Shown piece by piece: positions 12,701-27,700 of a stretch of DNA of 64,000 nucleotides. Each line of letters starts with the position of its first letter. Position 1 is the first letter of the stretch. The DNA lies in contig NC_092859.1 in NCBI RefSeq assembly GCF_032062135.1, forward strand, positions 90,274,547 through 90,338,546. Reading direction: 5' to 3'. Made by a program: the position numbers and the translations under genes. Source of the DNA: Pyxicephalus adspersus. Lineage: Eukaryota > Chordata > Amphibia > Anura > Pyxicephalidae. The notes under the pieces are model-generated. The model saw only the letters and a program-made list of their open reading frames with translations. It was not told the origin of the DNA and did not search any database.

Positions 12701-15700
12701 ATCGCTACTAACTATGAACTGCATACACAAAATAAATTAAAAGTTTAAGTAGGCCTGTAAACTGTTGGGTATAATAAGGATTCTTTCATCCTTAGGATAA
12801 TGGATTTACTAAATGATAAAGTCATCAGTGCAAAGTAAAAAAAAAAACTGAAAAATATTTGAATTTTTAGGAGTTACAGACATCGGGTGTTACTCCACAG
12901 CTAAAGGAAGAAGCAGAAGAAAATGAAATAGTTTTATCTGAAGAAGATAAAAAAGCCTTAGAAGTACAAAAACTGAAACAGCAAGCAATCATACAGAAAG
13001 ATTTGGTATATGTTGTTGTTTTTCTTATTTATTTATTATTTTTCACTCTTGGTTTACAGACCTTTAATTGTGGAGGTGAAGACAAATGTGCAATATTGTT
13101 TAATTACGGATGATTTAAAATCCTAATTTGGTCACACTGCAACAAATTGTAGTTTACCCGAGTCCAGGTCATGTTAGAATTCTGCTGGTGCTATGGGTGA
13201 AATCAAACTCTTTATTATAATAAAAAAGTGTTTATTATTGGCATTTTCATACACAAAATTCATTAGGATTCCTGTACTAGATAAAGAGAAAGGAAATGAG
13301 GCCCAATCCTGTTGCTATCCTAAAACTGGTTTGATGCATAATGATAGTTCTTTTGGTTACGGCCCTGCACCCATCGACTAGCAGAGCACAGGAATGTTCA
13401 TCTGGGAGCCTTGCCTTACAACCACCAACCAGTGTGAGTGCTCGCTAATATTTACACAGACGGTATAGTTGAGTTGTTTGTGTAAACTGTGGGGAGCATT
13501 CCTATTATTGGCTGTTAGCAAACGCTCAGTACTACATATGTATCCAAGAAAGAACAGGCATTCCTGATCAGTGTTCTATCTATCCATCTATCTATCCATC
13601 TATCAATCCAGACATTGCTGCAATGTTCCTTTTCAGCCCATTCCTTTTTTAAGCAAGAAAAGTAATCCAAAAAGCCTTTTCTCTTGTATATATCAGTAGA
13701 GTCTTGTATGTGTTGTCCATTAATTAATGCAGACCTTTGGCATTTATACACAAAGCTTAAAATGTAAAATTGTCACCTCACAGTAGTTTCTTCACCTTAC
13801 CATCTATCAGAATCATACTGCTTTGGGAATTAAAACCCGATATATCCGCAAGGAGGTTACAAAGTGCACACTTAAGCATTACTTAAGTATTACCTAATTA
13901 TAATAATATTAATAATATTAAGGGAGCGCTCTGAAATCTGCAATGCTGCAATGTTTTCCCATGGATTTATTGATGTAAGTAAGCAGAGCTTGGAATGTGT
14001 GATGTGGTCCATAGTGCATTTGTGATTGTGAGATGCTTTTTTCGAAAATTTCTATAACTGGAAAAGCAGCGATATTCTCATTTTGTATGGAATCTTTGCT
14101 TAGAATATTGTACACTGTACTGCCTTGTAATAAAGTTTTCTTTAGGGAGCAACTCATAAACGGGCTTAAAGGAAGTGCTGTTCTGCTTATCTCTGGCCTT
14201 TCTCTTGATGGCCTAAAATATTTTATTATTTTACAATGTATATATTTTATTCTTTATATTATTATTATTTCAATATTTATATTATTATTTTCATACTAAA
14301 TAGATTTTTTTTTAATCTTTAAGGGCAATGCTTACTTTAAAGAAGGAAAATATGAGGCTGCTATTGAGTGTTATACTCAAGGTATTTCAGCAGACAGTAC
14401 AAATGCATTGCTACCAGCAAATCGAGCCATGGCATATCTGAAAATTCAAAAGTAAGTGTTGCATGTTAACACCTAGAGTACAAATCTACGGAAATGTATT
14501 ATTCTGCATTTAAAATATGATATGGTTATTACCGATCAGCTTTGTTAAATGTCTCCAGGGATTCAATTGGAAAATCTTTCCCTACACCCTGTTGTTCACG
14601 GCACGAGCATTACTCCACAACTGTTTCTCAGAAATAATCTATCTTGAGTTGCCCTGTTAGACATTCAGACATTTTATTAGTTAGAATTAAGTGCATCGGA
14701 GTTGTGTTTTTAAAAACAAAAGCCTAGCTAATCTACCAACAATTAGATGCAAGCGTACCCACAGATACTTTATTCTAAAAAAATAAAGGTTTGGGAGCTT
14801 TCTATATCCTTTGTGCTAATACTACAAAACAAACAAAATCTGAAATAAGAGTGTGATTGTTTATCACTATTAATGCAGCAAACAACTAACTGTTTAAAGC
14901 TTAGTCATACATGTGTAGACGCTTGTCATTAGAAACATCGAAAGTCAAGGTCATTTCACTCCACTAAACAATCACAGAGCATTTCCTAGAATTTACAAGT
15001 ATAACCCCTTTGGAGATCTTTGTGTGAATGGTGCGACATCTAAGTATGTTAAAAAAGGTCAAAGGAAAGTTAACGGTGAGTCAATACTTGTTTTTCATTT
15101 TGTGCTAAAATGTCTACCATAGCTTTAAAGATAAATGAATCTTACAAGCAGTTTTGGAAAAACTGATATTGCTACTGCCTCCCAACATGCTGGGTTTTAT
15201 AAAATGCTCTTCTAATAAAAAATTCCTATAAAACCGTGTCATGGGTGTATTTTCAGATACAAAGAAGCTGAAGAAGATTGCACACAAGCCCTAGCTTTAG
15301 ATACAACCTATGGGAAAGCATATGCCAGAAGGGGGACTGCAAGAGTAATGCTTGGAAAACTGGAGGGAGCGAAAGAAGGTAACTAATAATGAGCCAACTG
15401 AGATTTGTCTACTTGACAATACCAGCACTTAAAAGTCTAACCATATACATTTAAAAATAAAGTTTCCCATAGCATAAGAATTTGGGTATTATATTACATT
15501 TAATGTTTTTCTTCACTACATATTTGGCAAATCTAAACAACCCCTTCAGTTTATATCCAGCCTGTCAGGTTAGTTAGGTTAAGCCAGCAATATGTGTTGG
15601 TGATAAGTAAGGGAAATCCAGGCACATATTTTAAAAATCACCATTTATCCTTTCATTGCTGTCTTTATATCAGCCGCTGCAATCCCTAGTATTGCAGCAT

Positions 15701-18700
15701 TCACAATAAGAGAAGAGAAAATTCTGACCCAAAATTTGTTGCTTTGTGCAGTTATATTATTTGTTATTTTCAACACACTTTCATGGGGTGCTACTATTGG
15801 TCAGGTTCTTATTTATTTAAACTAAAGAGTTTTTAATTTTAATAATAATAATTTTGAGCTGCGTTGTAGCTGGGCTGTGGTGTTACAATCCTTGCTTTAC
15901 TGCTTAGTGAGCTACAGGCTAGGAATGTTCTCAGTTCTCATCAGTTATAGGTCTGGTTTATTCTGACTCACTTTCTGCATGCTTGCTCTAGGCCCTAGTG
16001 ACGCACTAGGCAGTGAAGTGTGGTTTGATGAGACAGCCTTACGGTCTGTACCATTAAAAATAAAAACAAGTCAACAGCAGCAACTGACCACGTAATTGCC
16101 TATTCAAGAAAGAACTAGGATGTCTACCCACTCCACCAACCCATCCATTGATTCCTATGCACTCCCTCATCCTTCCATTCTTGTAGAAATCAAGCCTTTC
16201 ATAAGCACAGCATCAGAATCCTAATGATGATGTCACATTCGCAGTCACCTGTCAGTGTTCCGTTCTATCAGTTTGGCCACTAAGGCCTGAACATTACATG
16301 CTGGAAGGAGGCCACATGTCTCTATAACTAGAAGAATCAGGTACTTCTTGGGAGCTTCAACAGAGCAGAGTAAATATAAGTGGATTGGGGAAGGGGAGGG
16401 TCAATCTTTTTTAACACATTCCGCAATGGATATCTAGGGCATTACTGTTTGTTGTTTGAGATCTGGCAATTTATAGATACTACACTGCTAGAACTATCAC
16501 TGGTATTCTTGGCATAATAAGTAGTGTATTGGTGCAGTTCTTACTATACACACAAAAAATGTCACAACATAAAACAAACAGAAACCTGACTCTTTTTGTC
16601 AACACAAACTAAAATTTGCTTTATCACAGATGTACAGTTTATGCATTCCTAAAGTAAATTATAGCAGGTGAATATTTCTTCACAGTGTATTGTATTATAA
16701 GTTAGATTATTAGATGGAGAAGGACATTAACAATAATTGTTTGTCTTTAGAAATCCTCAGAATAGCATTAAGTCACAGGAAGTGAGGTTTGTACGAGAGC
16801 AATATAATGTAGAGGACACAAACATATAAGTTTAACACTAAGGGGGCTGTTTGTGAAGCAATGAATCTGACATTTACTGAAACATTCTCTGGTGTAGAAT
16901 GTTCCAGGTCCATGTGTTGTAATGGCAGTAAATGACTCTCCACCAAGGAATGTTTCAGTAAATGTCAGAAAAAAACAGCTGTGAACCATATGTTTTCTAT
17001 GAATATGGAGTCTATCATTCTTGGTATCCCAAATTGCCAAATAGAATACAGGAATGTATAATGTAAGATTTACACTTTATAGATTTCCTGGATAGCATTT
17101 GTCACAATGAGAATAGAGAACAATTTAGATTCTGACCAATACTTTAGCACTAATTTAGCACCTATAAAAGACCAAATATGGTTCCCTTTTATTAGTGGAG
17201 ATCATTTCTTAGGGTAAATTTGTGGGTTTCAATATTGCATTGAGGGATTTTTCCTGCCTGCCTTGATCCACTGAAGTTTTGCTGCTGGTAAAAGGAGGGC
17301 TGTGATTGCTTCTTGTTTTCTCATTACAGGATTTAGGCTCTAACTATAGGAATTTTTTTGCAAGCCAGTGATAACTGTGTTGTTATTCCTTTGGTTGGTA
17401 CACTGTTTACTTCTGGTGTAATTTTTTTGCCAACAATGTGGTATTTTTTTATATTTTTGAAGGATATCTAATATTTTCTCTTTAAAAGCAGCTTTGAAAA
17501 GTTTTAATATTATGTTGATTGTTTTAGATTTTGAAATGGTTTTGAAACTGGAGCCTGGTAACAAGCAAGCAGTATCAGAACTGGCAAAAATATCCAAGGC
17601 AAGTATTTTGGCCTACTGTTGTCATCTGAGTAAACAATATGTTGTGGAAGTATAATGCTGTTGGTATTGTTTACTCAACTCAGATATTGATGATCTTTAT
17701 TCATAGTCATCCAATCATCGTCTAGTTGCTTTGGTTTTAATAAATGTCATTATTGACCAGGTGGTATCCTACAACATGGTGGCACAGATACATTTTTCTA
17801 AAACAGTGGAATGGGAAACTCTAGTGGAGGACAGTAGAGACCCCAAAAATATATTAAAGACAATAATGTTATCCAGCTTACTTGCAAACAAGTTTTATCT
17901 GGGGGATATATGAAGGCAAAACTTCAGGCTATTTGTGTTTTATAACAGCTAAGGCTGCATGCACATGCTCAATAATTGTCTTTGAAAAAGTTTTTTCACA
18001 ATCTTGTCCAACAACAAAAGACTGAATGATGCATGAACAAGTTCTGTACATACAGCGCTGTTCTGCTGTATGGAAAGGTAAGGGGGAAAAGGATGGAGTG
18101 GCACCCCACTGTGCTCGCTCCCCTTAACTTGTATTACAATCGTTTATGGTTCATGGATCCACCACATCGTATCCATGAACTTCATTGGATGAGTGCTGTA
18201 CACATTCAAGATTCTCGTCCGATACGAGCCCTGAGCTGAATATTGGACAAGAATCATCTGACCTGTGTTCGTAGCCTAAAAATAAAGCACGTGCTGGATT
18301 ACAATCAAATTTACTCCCACATCCCAAAAACCTTCCTAGGCTAATTGGCTTCTTCTCCAAATTTTTTTTTCAGTGACTATGCTAAATTATGCTATTTATT
18401 TTCACCTTTTCATTTATTATTCCATTTTTCTGCATTATCTACAAAATGCACAAATCTTAAGTTTGGAAAGCAAATTCTTCATTTAGTTTTTTTACAGCTT
18501 TGAAGTAGTTCAGAATTGTTTTTTGAATTTGTATATTCCTCAAACTTTGCTAAAGAACCTGTTTTGGATTTTCCTTTTAAACCATAGGAAATTCAGGTTT
18601 GTAGCAAATAGGACTTAATCCAGAGAATTCACATGCCAAAAATAATCACTCAGTGGTTAACAAAAGTAAAGGTTCAGAAGAAAATACTTTTCCCCATTTT

Positions 18701-21700
18701 ATAAGTATGTTATAATCTTTGTAATGTCATTTCTTCAAACTGTAGGTACATAATAATGTTTTTATTTACTGCTCTAGGAACTTGATAAAAAAACAATCAA
18801 ACCCAATCAGAATCATCATGCCAGTCAGAATAAAGAAAATGATAACAGGCATTATATAAAACATATAGACAAACCTGTACATCTGAGGTCTACGGTAAGT
18901 GTATAACATGTCACAGGTTTCTGTCTCCTGTGTGATGTGTGACATAGTACACTTGTATGAGCGTTTCAACATTTTTTTCCTATTTATAAAGCTTTGTATT
19001 TAACAACAGAGCTAGTTTATTATGTTTCTATCCCCCATTGTATTTTAAAGCAAAAAAATAAGACTTGCCAATGATTATATTGCCTGTATTGGTAGATGTT
19101 TTGTTAATTAAGACCACTGTGCTGAATTGATGATAATAAAGGTCAGTGCCAAGTAACACCCTGTATTTCTGCACACATTCCTGCACAGATCTAGTTGTGA
19201 TATCTTCCTAATACCTGCTGGGCTTTATACTAAAGTCTTTGTTTACATTTTGCTTTAGAAATATTTCTTTGAATTAGGGAATAATATATTGGGTGTAACT
19301 TGGCTGCACTCTTGCTGACATGTTAACTGGTTCAATAACTCTCAAATGGTTTATTGAAGTATATTTTGGGTAGAATGTTCTGTCTGAGTGTATTTAGAAC
19401 AGATACTATTTTCTTAGGGTAAAGCAGACCTAAAATCAACATTTTCACTTTACATAAAAAGGTAGACAACCCTTATATGTAAAGGAAAAATGTTAATTAT
19501 TTTGTTATTAATTTAAGTGTACAACACTTTAAAAAAAAAAGAAAAAGGGCGCAGCACCTCCTCTTTCAGTCTTGATCGCCTAGGCGCAGAATGTGTGAAT
19601 TAGGTATCCTGGGAGGCTCTGGGTGCTCCTTCTGCTCATGCCCTAATCTCGAACATGTGCAGAAGGGGCATTTTTCTGTTGAGGAAAAGAGATGGCAATC
19701 TCACGCAAGCGCAGTGAGATGGCGGCTCCCGGTGCTTCCTTAGTGCTGAGACGAAGAGGAATTCCAGGACGACGTGGGACCGGATCACAGGAAGGACCAG
19801 CGCCATCAAGGGATCTGCAGGATTAAAATTGTCATTTTTTTGTTTCCAGTTTAGTTTCACTTTGAGGCCCATGTCAGATAGGTGATATTTTACACTGGTG
19901 ATTTGATGCCAGCTTCAAGATCATTAGGAAACTTTCATACTGGTCTGTATGGAATTTCTCCTTTGCTTATAAGGTCAGAAACATCACTGCCCCATTTTTA
20001 GCATTCATGATTATGCAGCTTTCGTAGCTAAAGAAGGAGCAATTCCCAAGAGATTAGTGGAATGCTTTCTCACATGACTATACATTGCCAGCAGCAGAGT
20101 CGCCTGTGTGACATATATTCCCTGTGGAGCAGTGATTTGCTGTTCACATCTGTACAAATGAGAATACATCAGTAAGAACAATTAAAGTTGGTTGCTAATA
20201 ATTTGTGATAGATTGGTGTGATTTTGCCTGTCTAGCATCGTGAATAAGGTGAAAAGGTCGTTTTCTGTTGTGTTCACAATTTTGAGTTGATGCAACTGAA
20301 ATTCATTTGCTATAGGTTATTGTCATTAGCCAAACTTTAGTGGTTTATTATTCAACGAAAGTACCTGAGTTTACAGGATTCCAATACAGAAACTCCATGG
20401 GAATGGTAGATATAAGCTGGGTAAATGTGCATCTGTTGCCTGTAACATCCAATATTATTTTTTAATGTTTATTTTCTTGAAAAATAAAACCAGGACACTG
20501 CTTTTTATCAAGAAGCCTCTGTACTTTTACTTCCTTTTCCTCTGCCTTATTTCCTATAAATCAGCCTCATGGTTGTTATTACATGGCGGTTGAGGTTACT
20601 AGTTTATTATTTTGTTTTGCAGTACACATTGTATGCTGCCATCTTCTCCGTCAACACCCACACATGCAGACATTATACATCAGTTGCTTAGGCAACAGCA
20701 TGTGTCCCTAACATAAAGGGGGAAGATTCACTGGTGAAATGTGCTTGTAGCTTATAAAGCAAACAATATTTTCTATTAATTGCTAAACTGTATTGTTGCT
20801 TTTTTTTTTCTTTCTAAAATTAGGCTTGGATTGAAAGTGCTTTGTATATGGATTAGCTTTACCAGCATAAAAAGTACATGGGGAACATTGGTTTAGAGTA
20901 GGTTACCTTGATCCTCTTGTTCTGTTTCCTATTCACAAATAGAGACCAGTATGTTATGGGAGTGTAATACATAGTCCTTAGAAATGAGGACTTCCTGAAT
21001 ACTCACCCTTAATGAGGTCATGAGACTAAAAGTCTTTGGAAATATCTATTTAACCATCTTCACAATACTAAAAACAAACAAAATATCTGACAGAGATTAC
21101 CATTCATTTAAATCCTAATAGAACATTCCTGGCCACAGTCCAGATTTCTGAGTTTTTGTATAGTTTTGTATTATCACTCCAAACATTTTTTTCTAGTCTA
21201 TTAAGGCACCCTGGAAGTCTTAGTTTTTGGTATCCTGCTGATTGCAACAGGGATGGCCATTGACAAACCATAAAATCAGCCCAGGATAACCCCTCCTACC
21301 ACCCACATGCCTCAGGTTTTTGCAAGTGACTTAGGAGAATGGACGTCTTATCTACAGCACTGCTGTTTCAAGACTAAATTAACACTTTTTTCTATTTTTT
21401 TTTTTTTTTAACCTGGATTCTTCTCACTTCTGCTGGAGTTTGTCTTGACTAAGCTGAGGTCTGCTGTCGATAGTCTGTGTGGTCTCATTGGTGCTAAGGC
21501 TGATCCTTCACTTCAGCATTCATCATGTAAAACAGATGCTATTACCATTGCGTTTTTGCCAGGATAGATAGAATCCTCCTCCATTTCTCGAAAGTGTTTT
21601 GAGCTATTTCGAATGTGTAGGGCATTTTTGTTTAAAAGCTTGACTGCTGAAACTTTGGGTCTCTTTGGACAAGCATTGGATAGTATTTTAAATGATGCTA

Positions 21701-24700
21701 CTGGTGGCAAAAAATACTCTGACCTCCTAATGTCACTGCACAGATTAGTCCTCTTGGTTCTTCTGGATCAAGGTATTTTCCAATGCGTGTGTCAAAACTG
21801 TTCCAGGGGTTTTATTCCAACTACTGCACTGTTCCCAACCTTCAGGGGTAAAATTCACCCTGTTCTGGATCTCAAAAACTCTGAATGTCCTTATTCACAT
21901 CCAAAACATTTACATGGCATTTACCAAATAGGTTATCTCCTCCCTTCAACAAGTAGAATGTTTTGCCTTTTTTGGACATTAGAAATATTTACTTATATGT
22001 CTCCATTATTCTAGCAAATGGAATGTTTGCTGTAGGGCCTCTGTTAACGTTTGGCATACCTAGTAAAAACGTTAGCGTTTGGCATACCTAGTCCAGGGTA
22101 CAATTGAGAATGATGCTTCTAGGGGGAAAATTCCGACACAGCTCTCCGAGACTGGAGAAGATACACTTTCATCAGTGAACCTGGGTGATTTAATAAACCT
22201 GAAATCCTGAGCACACTATCAAAGCAGGGAACTTGGTTGTTAAGAGGAGCCTTGATCAACATCCTGGATATGGGGGGATTTGGCTGTTGCTACAGAGTTG
22301 GACCTTCCTATCGGGATATAAATTAAGTTAGCCAGTACCATGGTGTGGGTATATATAAATCACTATATAAATCATATATAAATCACTACTTGGTTGACAT
22401 TCATTATTAATGGCACCCCAAACACACCTTATCAACTTACTACATTACAACATGTGCCCAAGCATTACTGTTTTTTTTTATTGTGCAGCACTGTACAGTC
22501 CATAGTAGTGGTACTATTTGTCCCTCAAAGGAGCTCACAATCTAATATCCCTACCATAGTCATATATCTTTAATACATTCATATGTCAATTTTGGGGGGA
22601 AGCCAATAAAATTAACTGCATGTTTTTTAGAAATATTTGAACTTGTAGTTACAAAAGACTCAAGGCAAAAGTCAGTATAAAAGCGTAAAATCAATATGGA
22701 CTTTCTAAATAGATAAATGCTTTATATAAGCAAATGATATGATGTAAACTACAATGATTTTATAAATATTTTCCTGTGTAATACTATGCATGTAAACTGT
22801 TAATCTACTTGACATATTAAAAAAAAATGTATATAACCCCAACCAGCCACTTTATTAGGTACACAATCTAGTGATCATTGTCACATTCAAGAAACTAGTT
22901 TAAGATAATTTAAGCTTTGTAATATGGTGGGTTATCCAGCTGTGGTCACTAAAGGGAAGGACATGGTCAGGAACAATGCTGAAGTGGGCTGCGGGGACGT
23001 ATTATTTATCTCTATGTAACAATTAGGGGCTAAAGAGAAAAAATTGCACTCAACAACAAAACTCCAAGCTTCAAAAAATAAAAAAATTATTTGCCGTTAA
23101 CGTATGAAATACTTGTTTGAAATAACAAATAATGACCCCTTAGATACAAAGGCATATTCTATTAAAGGGGAAATATTGTGTTTATTTGAAAGGTGAATAA
23201 ATATGAACAAAAGGAAGAAAAGCGATAATTCCTCAGCTACTGTGTAAGTCAAAAAGTTTCAGGGTGGCCACCCCTAGTATATAGTAGGTAGAGATGTATA
23301 ATGATGAGATGTATGATGTATAATGGGCAGGGTAAATTACTTTATTGCTGCTATTAATTATGTATGAATTTTATTACAAATACATAATTCTTTGTTTGAA
23401 ACCAAGGCCAAAAACCCTGTCTTTTAGTTTTTTGTCTATACCTTTATTTGAAAGGCGCATATTTAAAGATATTAGTGTCATATTTATGCAGCTTTTTCAT
23501 ATAATACTAAAACCTGTAAGCACATTTCTTATTGTTTCATTTTAGAAACCTTTAAGAAGGATGGAAATTGAAGAGGTTGGAGGCCTAACTGTAAAGCCAA
23601 TAAATAATTTGACTGAAAGTTCTCCCTGTAATTTAAACATTGTCAACCAAATTGAGGAGCCCAGGAAAGAAGATTCAAAAGATCAAGAACACATCTCCAC
23701 ATCTCCTGATATTCCAAGTGCTAAGATGATAAAGATAGAAGAAATAAGTGATATACCAACCCGGCAGTAGGTTTTCAATGTGTTTATATATTCAAGTGTT
23801 TGTCTTATTCTTTTGTTTTACAATACCAATTATATCTAAATTCTTAGTTTAATTGGCTTTAATATGAATCCAGTCCAGTTTTGCACCTCCATTTGGACAC
23901 ATGGATATGTCCCTGGGTGTTTGTTTTTTTATGGATAGATATGCTAGAGAGATCAATAGATATGTTTGCAGTATGCGATGATGATAACATTTATTCCAGC
24001 TTGCCTGTCTTTGGATATAGGCTGCATTAGTTTTCTTTTTTTTATTCATCGTTGAATCTAGGGTGACAGCAATAACTCACTGTACTGTATTGATGGAGGC
24101 TCAGTGTTGGCACTCTTGGACAGAAAGTGCTTTACAAAACTCCCCCACAGCATAAGGAGGAGATGATCTTTAGTCCACAGTGAAAACTGAGAACACGTCT
24201 ATCCAATAACAGTTTAGCAAACAGATATCTTCAAGCATTTTTTTTTGCATGTTTAACAGCCCAGAAGTGAAAGAAGTAAAATGTATTTTTTGTTTTTGCT
24301 TAGTCAACTTCACCTATTTGTAATAGTGATTTTGCTTATTATAACCATTATAAGTCCATTAGGACAAAGCACTGACTCAAAGGACCTGAAAAGGATACAC
24401 TTGGTTCAAGATTGAAATTATTTGCTAACAAATAGCAAATGACTTTAAGAAATTCATTAAAGGTTTGCTGGATCACCCAAGTTCACTGATAAAAGTGTAT
24501 CCTCTCCTGCCTTGGAGAGCTTTATTAGATCAGGCCCAAAAAGTTACTACAAAAGCTGCCACTTTCCTATGTCACCCTCCTTTATTAAGTGTAACTGCAA
24601 ACATAAAAACATAATATCCTGTTAAAGGAGACCTAAAACCCGCTATACTCACCTGTCCCTCATCTGTCTCAAGGGGCTGCCATCTACTTCCTTCTCTTCT

Positions 24701-27700
24701 TCTTTGTGATCTTCAGACATCTTGATTGGCTGGGGCACAAAGACAAATTCCCATTGTGGCACAGCTCTGCTTTTTCTTGACAGGTTCCAGGGGAATATTG
24801 CTGAAGGGCCTGCCCCATTCTGCAATAATGACTTACCTGATCAACAATTTTTAAAAGTAGAACTTCTGCTTTAAGTGGGCTTTCAGGTGTTTAAACATTT
24901 TGGGTTTTTTTAAATGTTGATTGATAAAAAGTAAATAAATAAATAGGATGTTTTTAATAAATCTGTGAAGCCCAACAACAGTCTTTGGAATGATACGAGC
25001 CAAGCCAACCTGGAGCTGCAAGGGCAAGCAAGCATGCTAACCGCTTGGTCATCATTAGGATTTTTATTTTATAAAACATTTACTTTTTATGAATAAAAAT
25101 CAGAGCAGCATTAGTTCTTAGGTAAAACAGTAACATCATACTTTTTTTGTTGCAGTTATACTTTATATTTGTAAATCTTTGTAATTGTGATTGTACACAT
25201 TAAGCACATTGTTTTTTTCTTCCGGATAATAGGCATTCAGCTGTTAAGCACCATTATATATCATTGCAGTTATATTTTGCACACAGGTCATGTAGGATAT
25301 ACTATAATTTGTGCAGTATTTTGTGCTGAATATTAATATTTTTAGAAAGCTATTTTTGGAATAGAGGATGTGTAGTACATTGTGTGATTGCCACAGTAAC
25401 AGAACTTGATAGTCATTCACATGGATCATTCATTTAATTAAATCTATTTCTGCTGCTCTGCAGTCTGTGATTTGCCTTTGAAGTTCGGGAATGCCCTTTT
25501 TTCTAATGAAAATGAATGTGCTTTTATTAGATACAATAGCTATACAAATCAAAAGACTGAGTGCCGCATTTAAATCAAAGCTATATATTGTTATACGCAG
25601 ACAACATCACAAAGAGATATCTTGCTGTTACTTTGTATGGATTGCATGAAAGACATTGGTGCATTTACTGCCCAACTTGTTTCATGGATGTAGGAGCTAG
25701 TCCATGAATCTTTGCTCTCATATATTATTCAAAATTCAGATTCTGTGGATGTTTTCTCTGACAGTGTTCTTTGGCTTCAGCTGTTATTATCATTGTTTAT
25801 AAATGTGATGTCCAATAGTTCCATATAATTTACATTAACAAAGCCAGCTAAATGATTTTAAAGAACAGTCCTCCATAGCAACATCATCATTTTGCAGCTG
25901 CTTAGTTGTGGTTTGTATAGCTTTTATTAGTTTAACATGAATTTGATGTTGTGTATTGATTCTTCTCTGGGCTCCTAAAATGGAAGATGTGCTCTTTCAT
26001 AGAGACTGTGTAGTAATGTTAATATATATTTTATAGGTGTAGTTCTGTTTTAAATCCTTAAAAGCATGAGGGTTCTTTTTCTTCTAATGCTTTGTATTTT
26101 ATGAAACAAATTATGATACAGCTATACTATAATATGGGCGATTTACCCTGTAGCAAAGACTCATTTATTTGTCATGGTAAGTGTATTTTAAATTGTTACT
26201 TTGATGTACAATGTAACTAATGTAACTTTTTATCTCTTCAATTTCAAGGAACAATGTTTTGCCTAAAAATGTGCTTCCAAAAGTAATAAATGAGGGGCCT
26301 CCAATATTGCCACCCTTGATCACTGACGTTCCAGCGGTCCCTACAAATTCATTTCAGCTTGAGTCAGATTTCAGGAGACTGAAGGGCAACCAGGAAGTAT
26401 TATACCTCTACATGAAAGTAAGAAAACAATAATTGTGTTTGCTTCATGATTCTTTTTTGCAAATAAAAAAAAAACAGGTCAAAAGTATAGTAAAGCTTAA
26501 GGTGCATCTGCTAGTATCTGCTAAAAGACTGTTACCAAGTTAATAGTGTATGCATCAATCTTCAACAGTATGAAAGTTCATTCCACTACACCCAAATTTT
26601 TGACCCACCTGGTTTGTCACTATGATGAGATGCCACGGTGGCTAGTAGACATCTGCAAAAAGAAGGTTTGGGCAAGCTTTGACACAACCAAAAAAAAAAA
26701 TCCTCCCTTTTACGGATTAGTTCAGCTGCTGGGATAGGAGCATAGGAGTTTGCAGCAGTCTTAATGGCTACCAGGCTGCTGCTCCTCAAAGACCCATAAG
26801 GCCCTCTATGATATACAATATAATGGGAAGTTACTGAAACGAGGTCAGGCTTGGTGTGCGGACCCATGGCTCTGCTAGCATTGACTGGTAATGTTATAAA
26901 GCCCACCCCAGATAGCATACAGTCTGCATACAGAAATTGCATTCTTGCTGAAGCATCTGACAGTTAAAATAAGACAGTATTCAGTGCAGCAACAGAGGAT
27001 CAGTTATGCAAGGTCATTGGGAGGGTGGTATGTCACTGGTAGGTTCTGCACTAAAGACGAGGGGTCTGTCACCAGTGGGAGGTCTTCAACTATTGAGGAG
27101 CCTGTCACAAAGGGAGAGGTTTATCACTATTCTGCACTGAGGGGGTCTCTCATTTGGAGAAGGGGCAGTTCTAAATTGAGGGTGGTCTGTCACTGGTGAA
27201 AAAGATGGGCTGATGGGTGGGTGGGTCTGTCATTAGGGAGTCCGAGCTGTGCCTTTTTTTGATGGGGGGCAGAGTTGTCACATATGAAGGGGCCCAGGTT
27301 CAAAGTTTGCATCAGGGACCATAGGTTTTTAGCTACACCACAGGCCTCAAGGTTGATTTATTTGTTCCAGTTTCATCTTATTTGTGACTTGGGTAAAAAA
27401 AATGTATAGTACATAAATATGCAATGCTAACAAAAAATATATTATGCTCTTTTGTATGATTGTAGCAAATAGAACCATCCCAATACACTAAAATCTTTCA
27501 AAAAGCATTGGATCCAGATGTGTTCAATCAAATGTTAAAGATCCTGCGGCATAAATATATTGTGTAAGTAGAACCTATTGTATGTGTTGCAAAAAAAACC
27601 TTTGTCGCTGTTCTTCCCAGCCCCTTTTAGCCGGGTGCACCACCTGACACTTTACCTGGCTGTTTTTGGGTGGTGAAAGAAAAGTTAGGTCACAATACAG

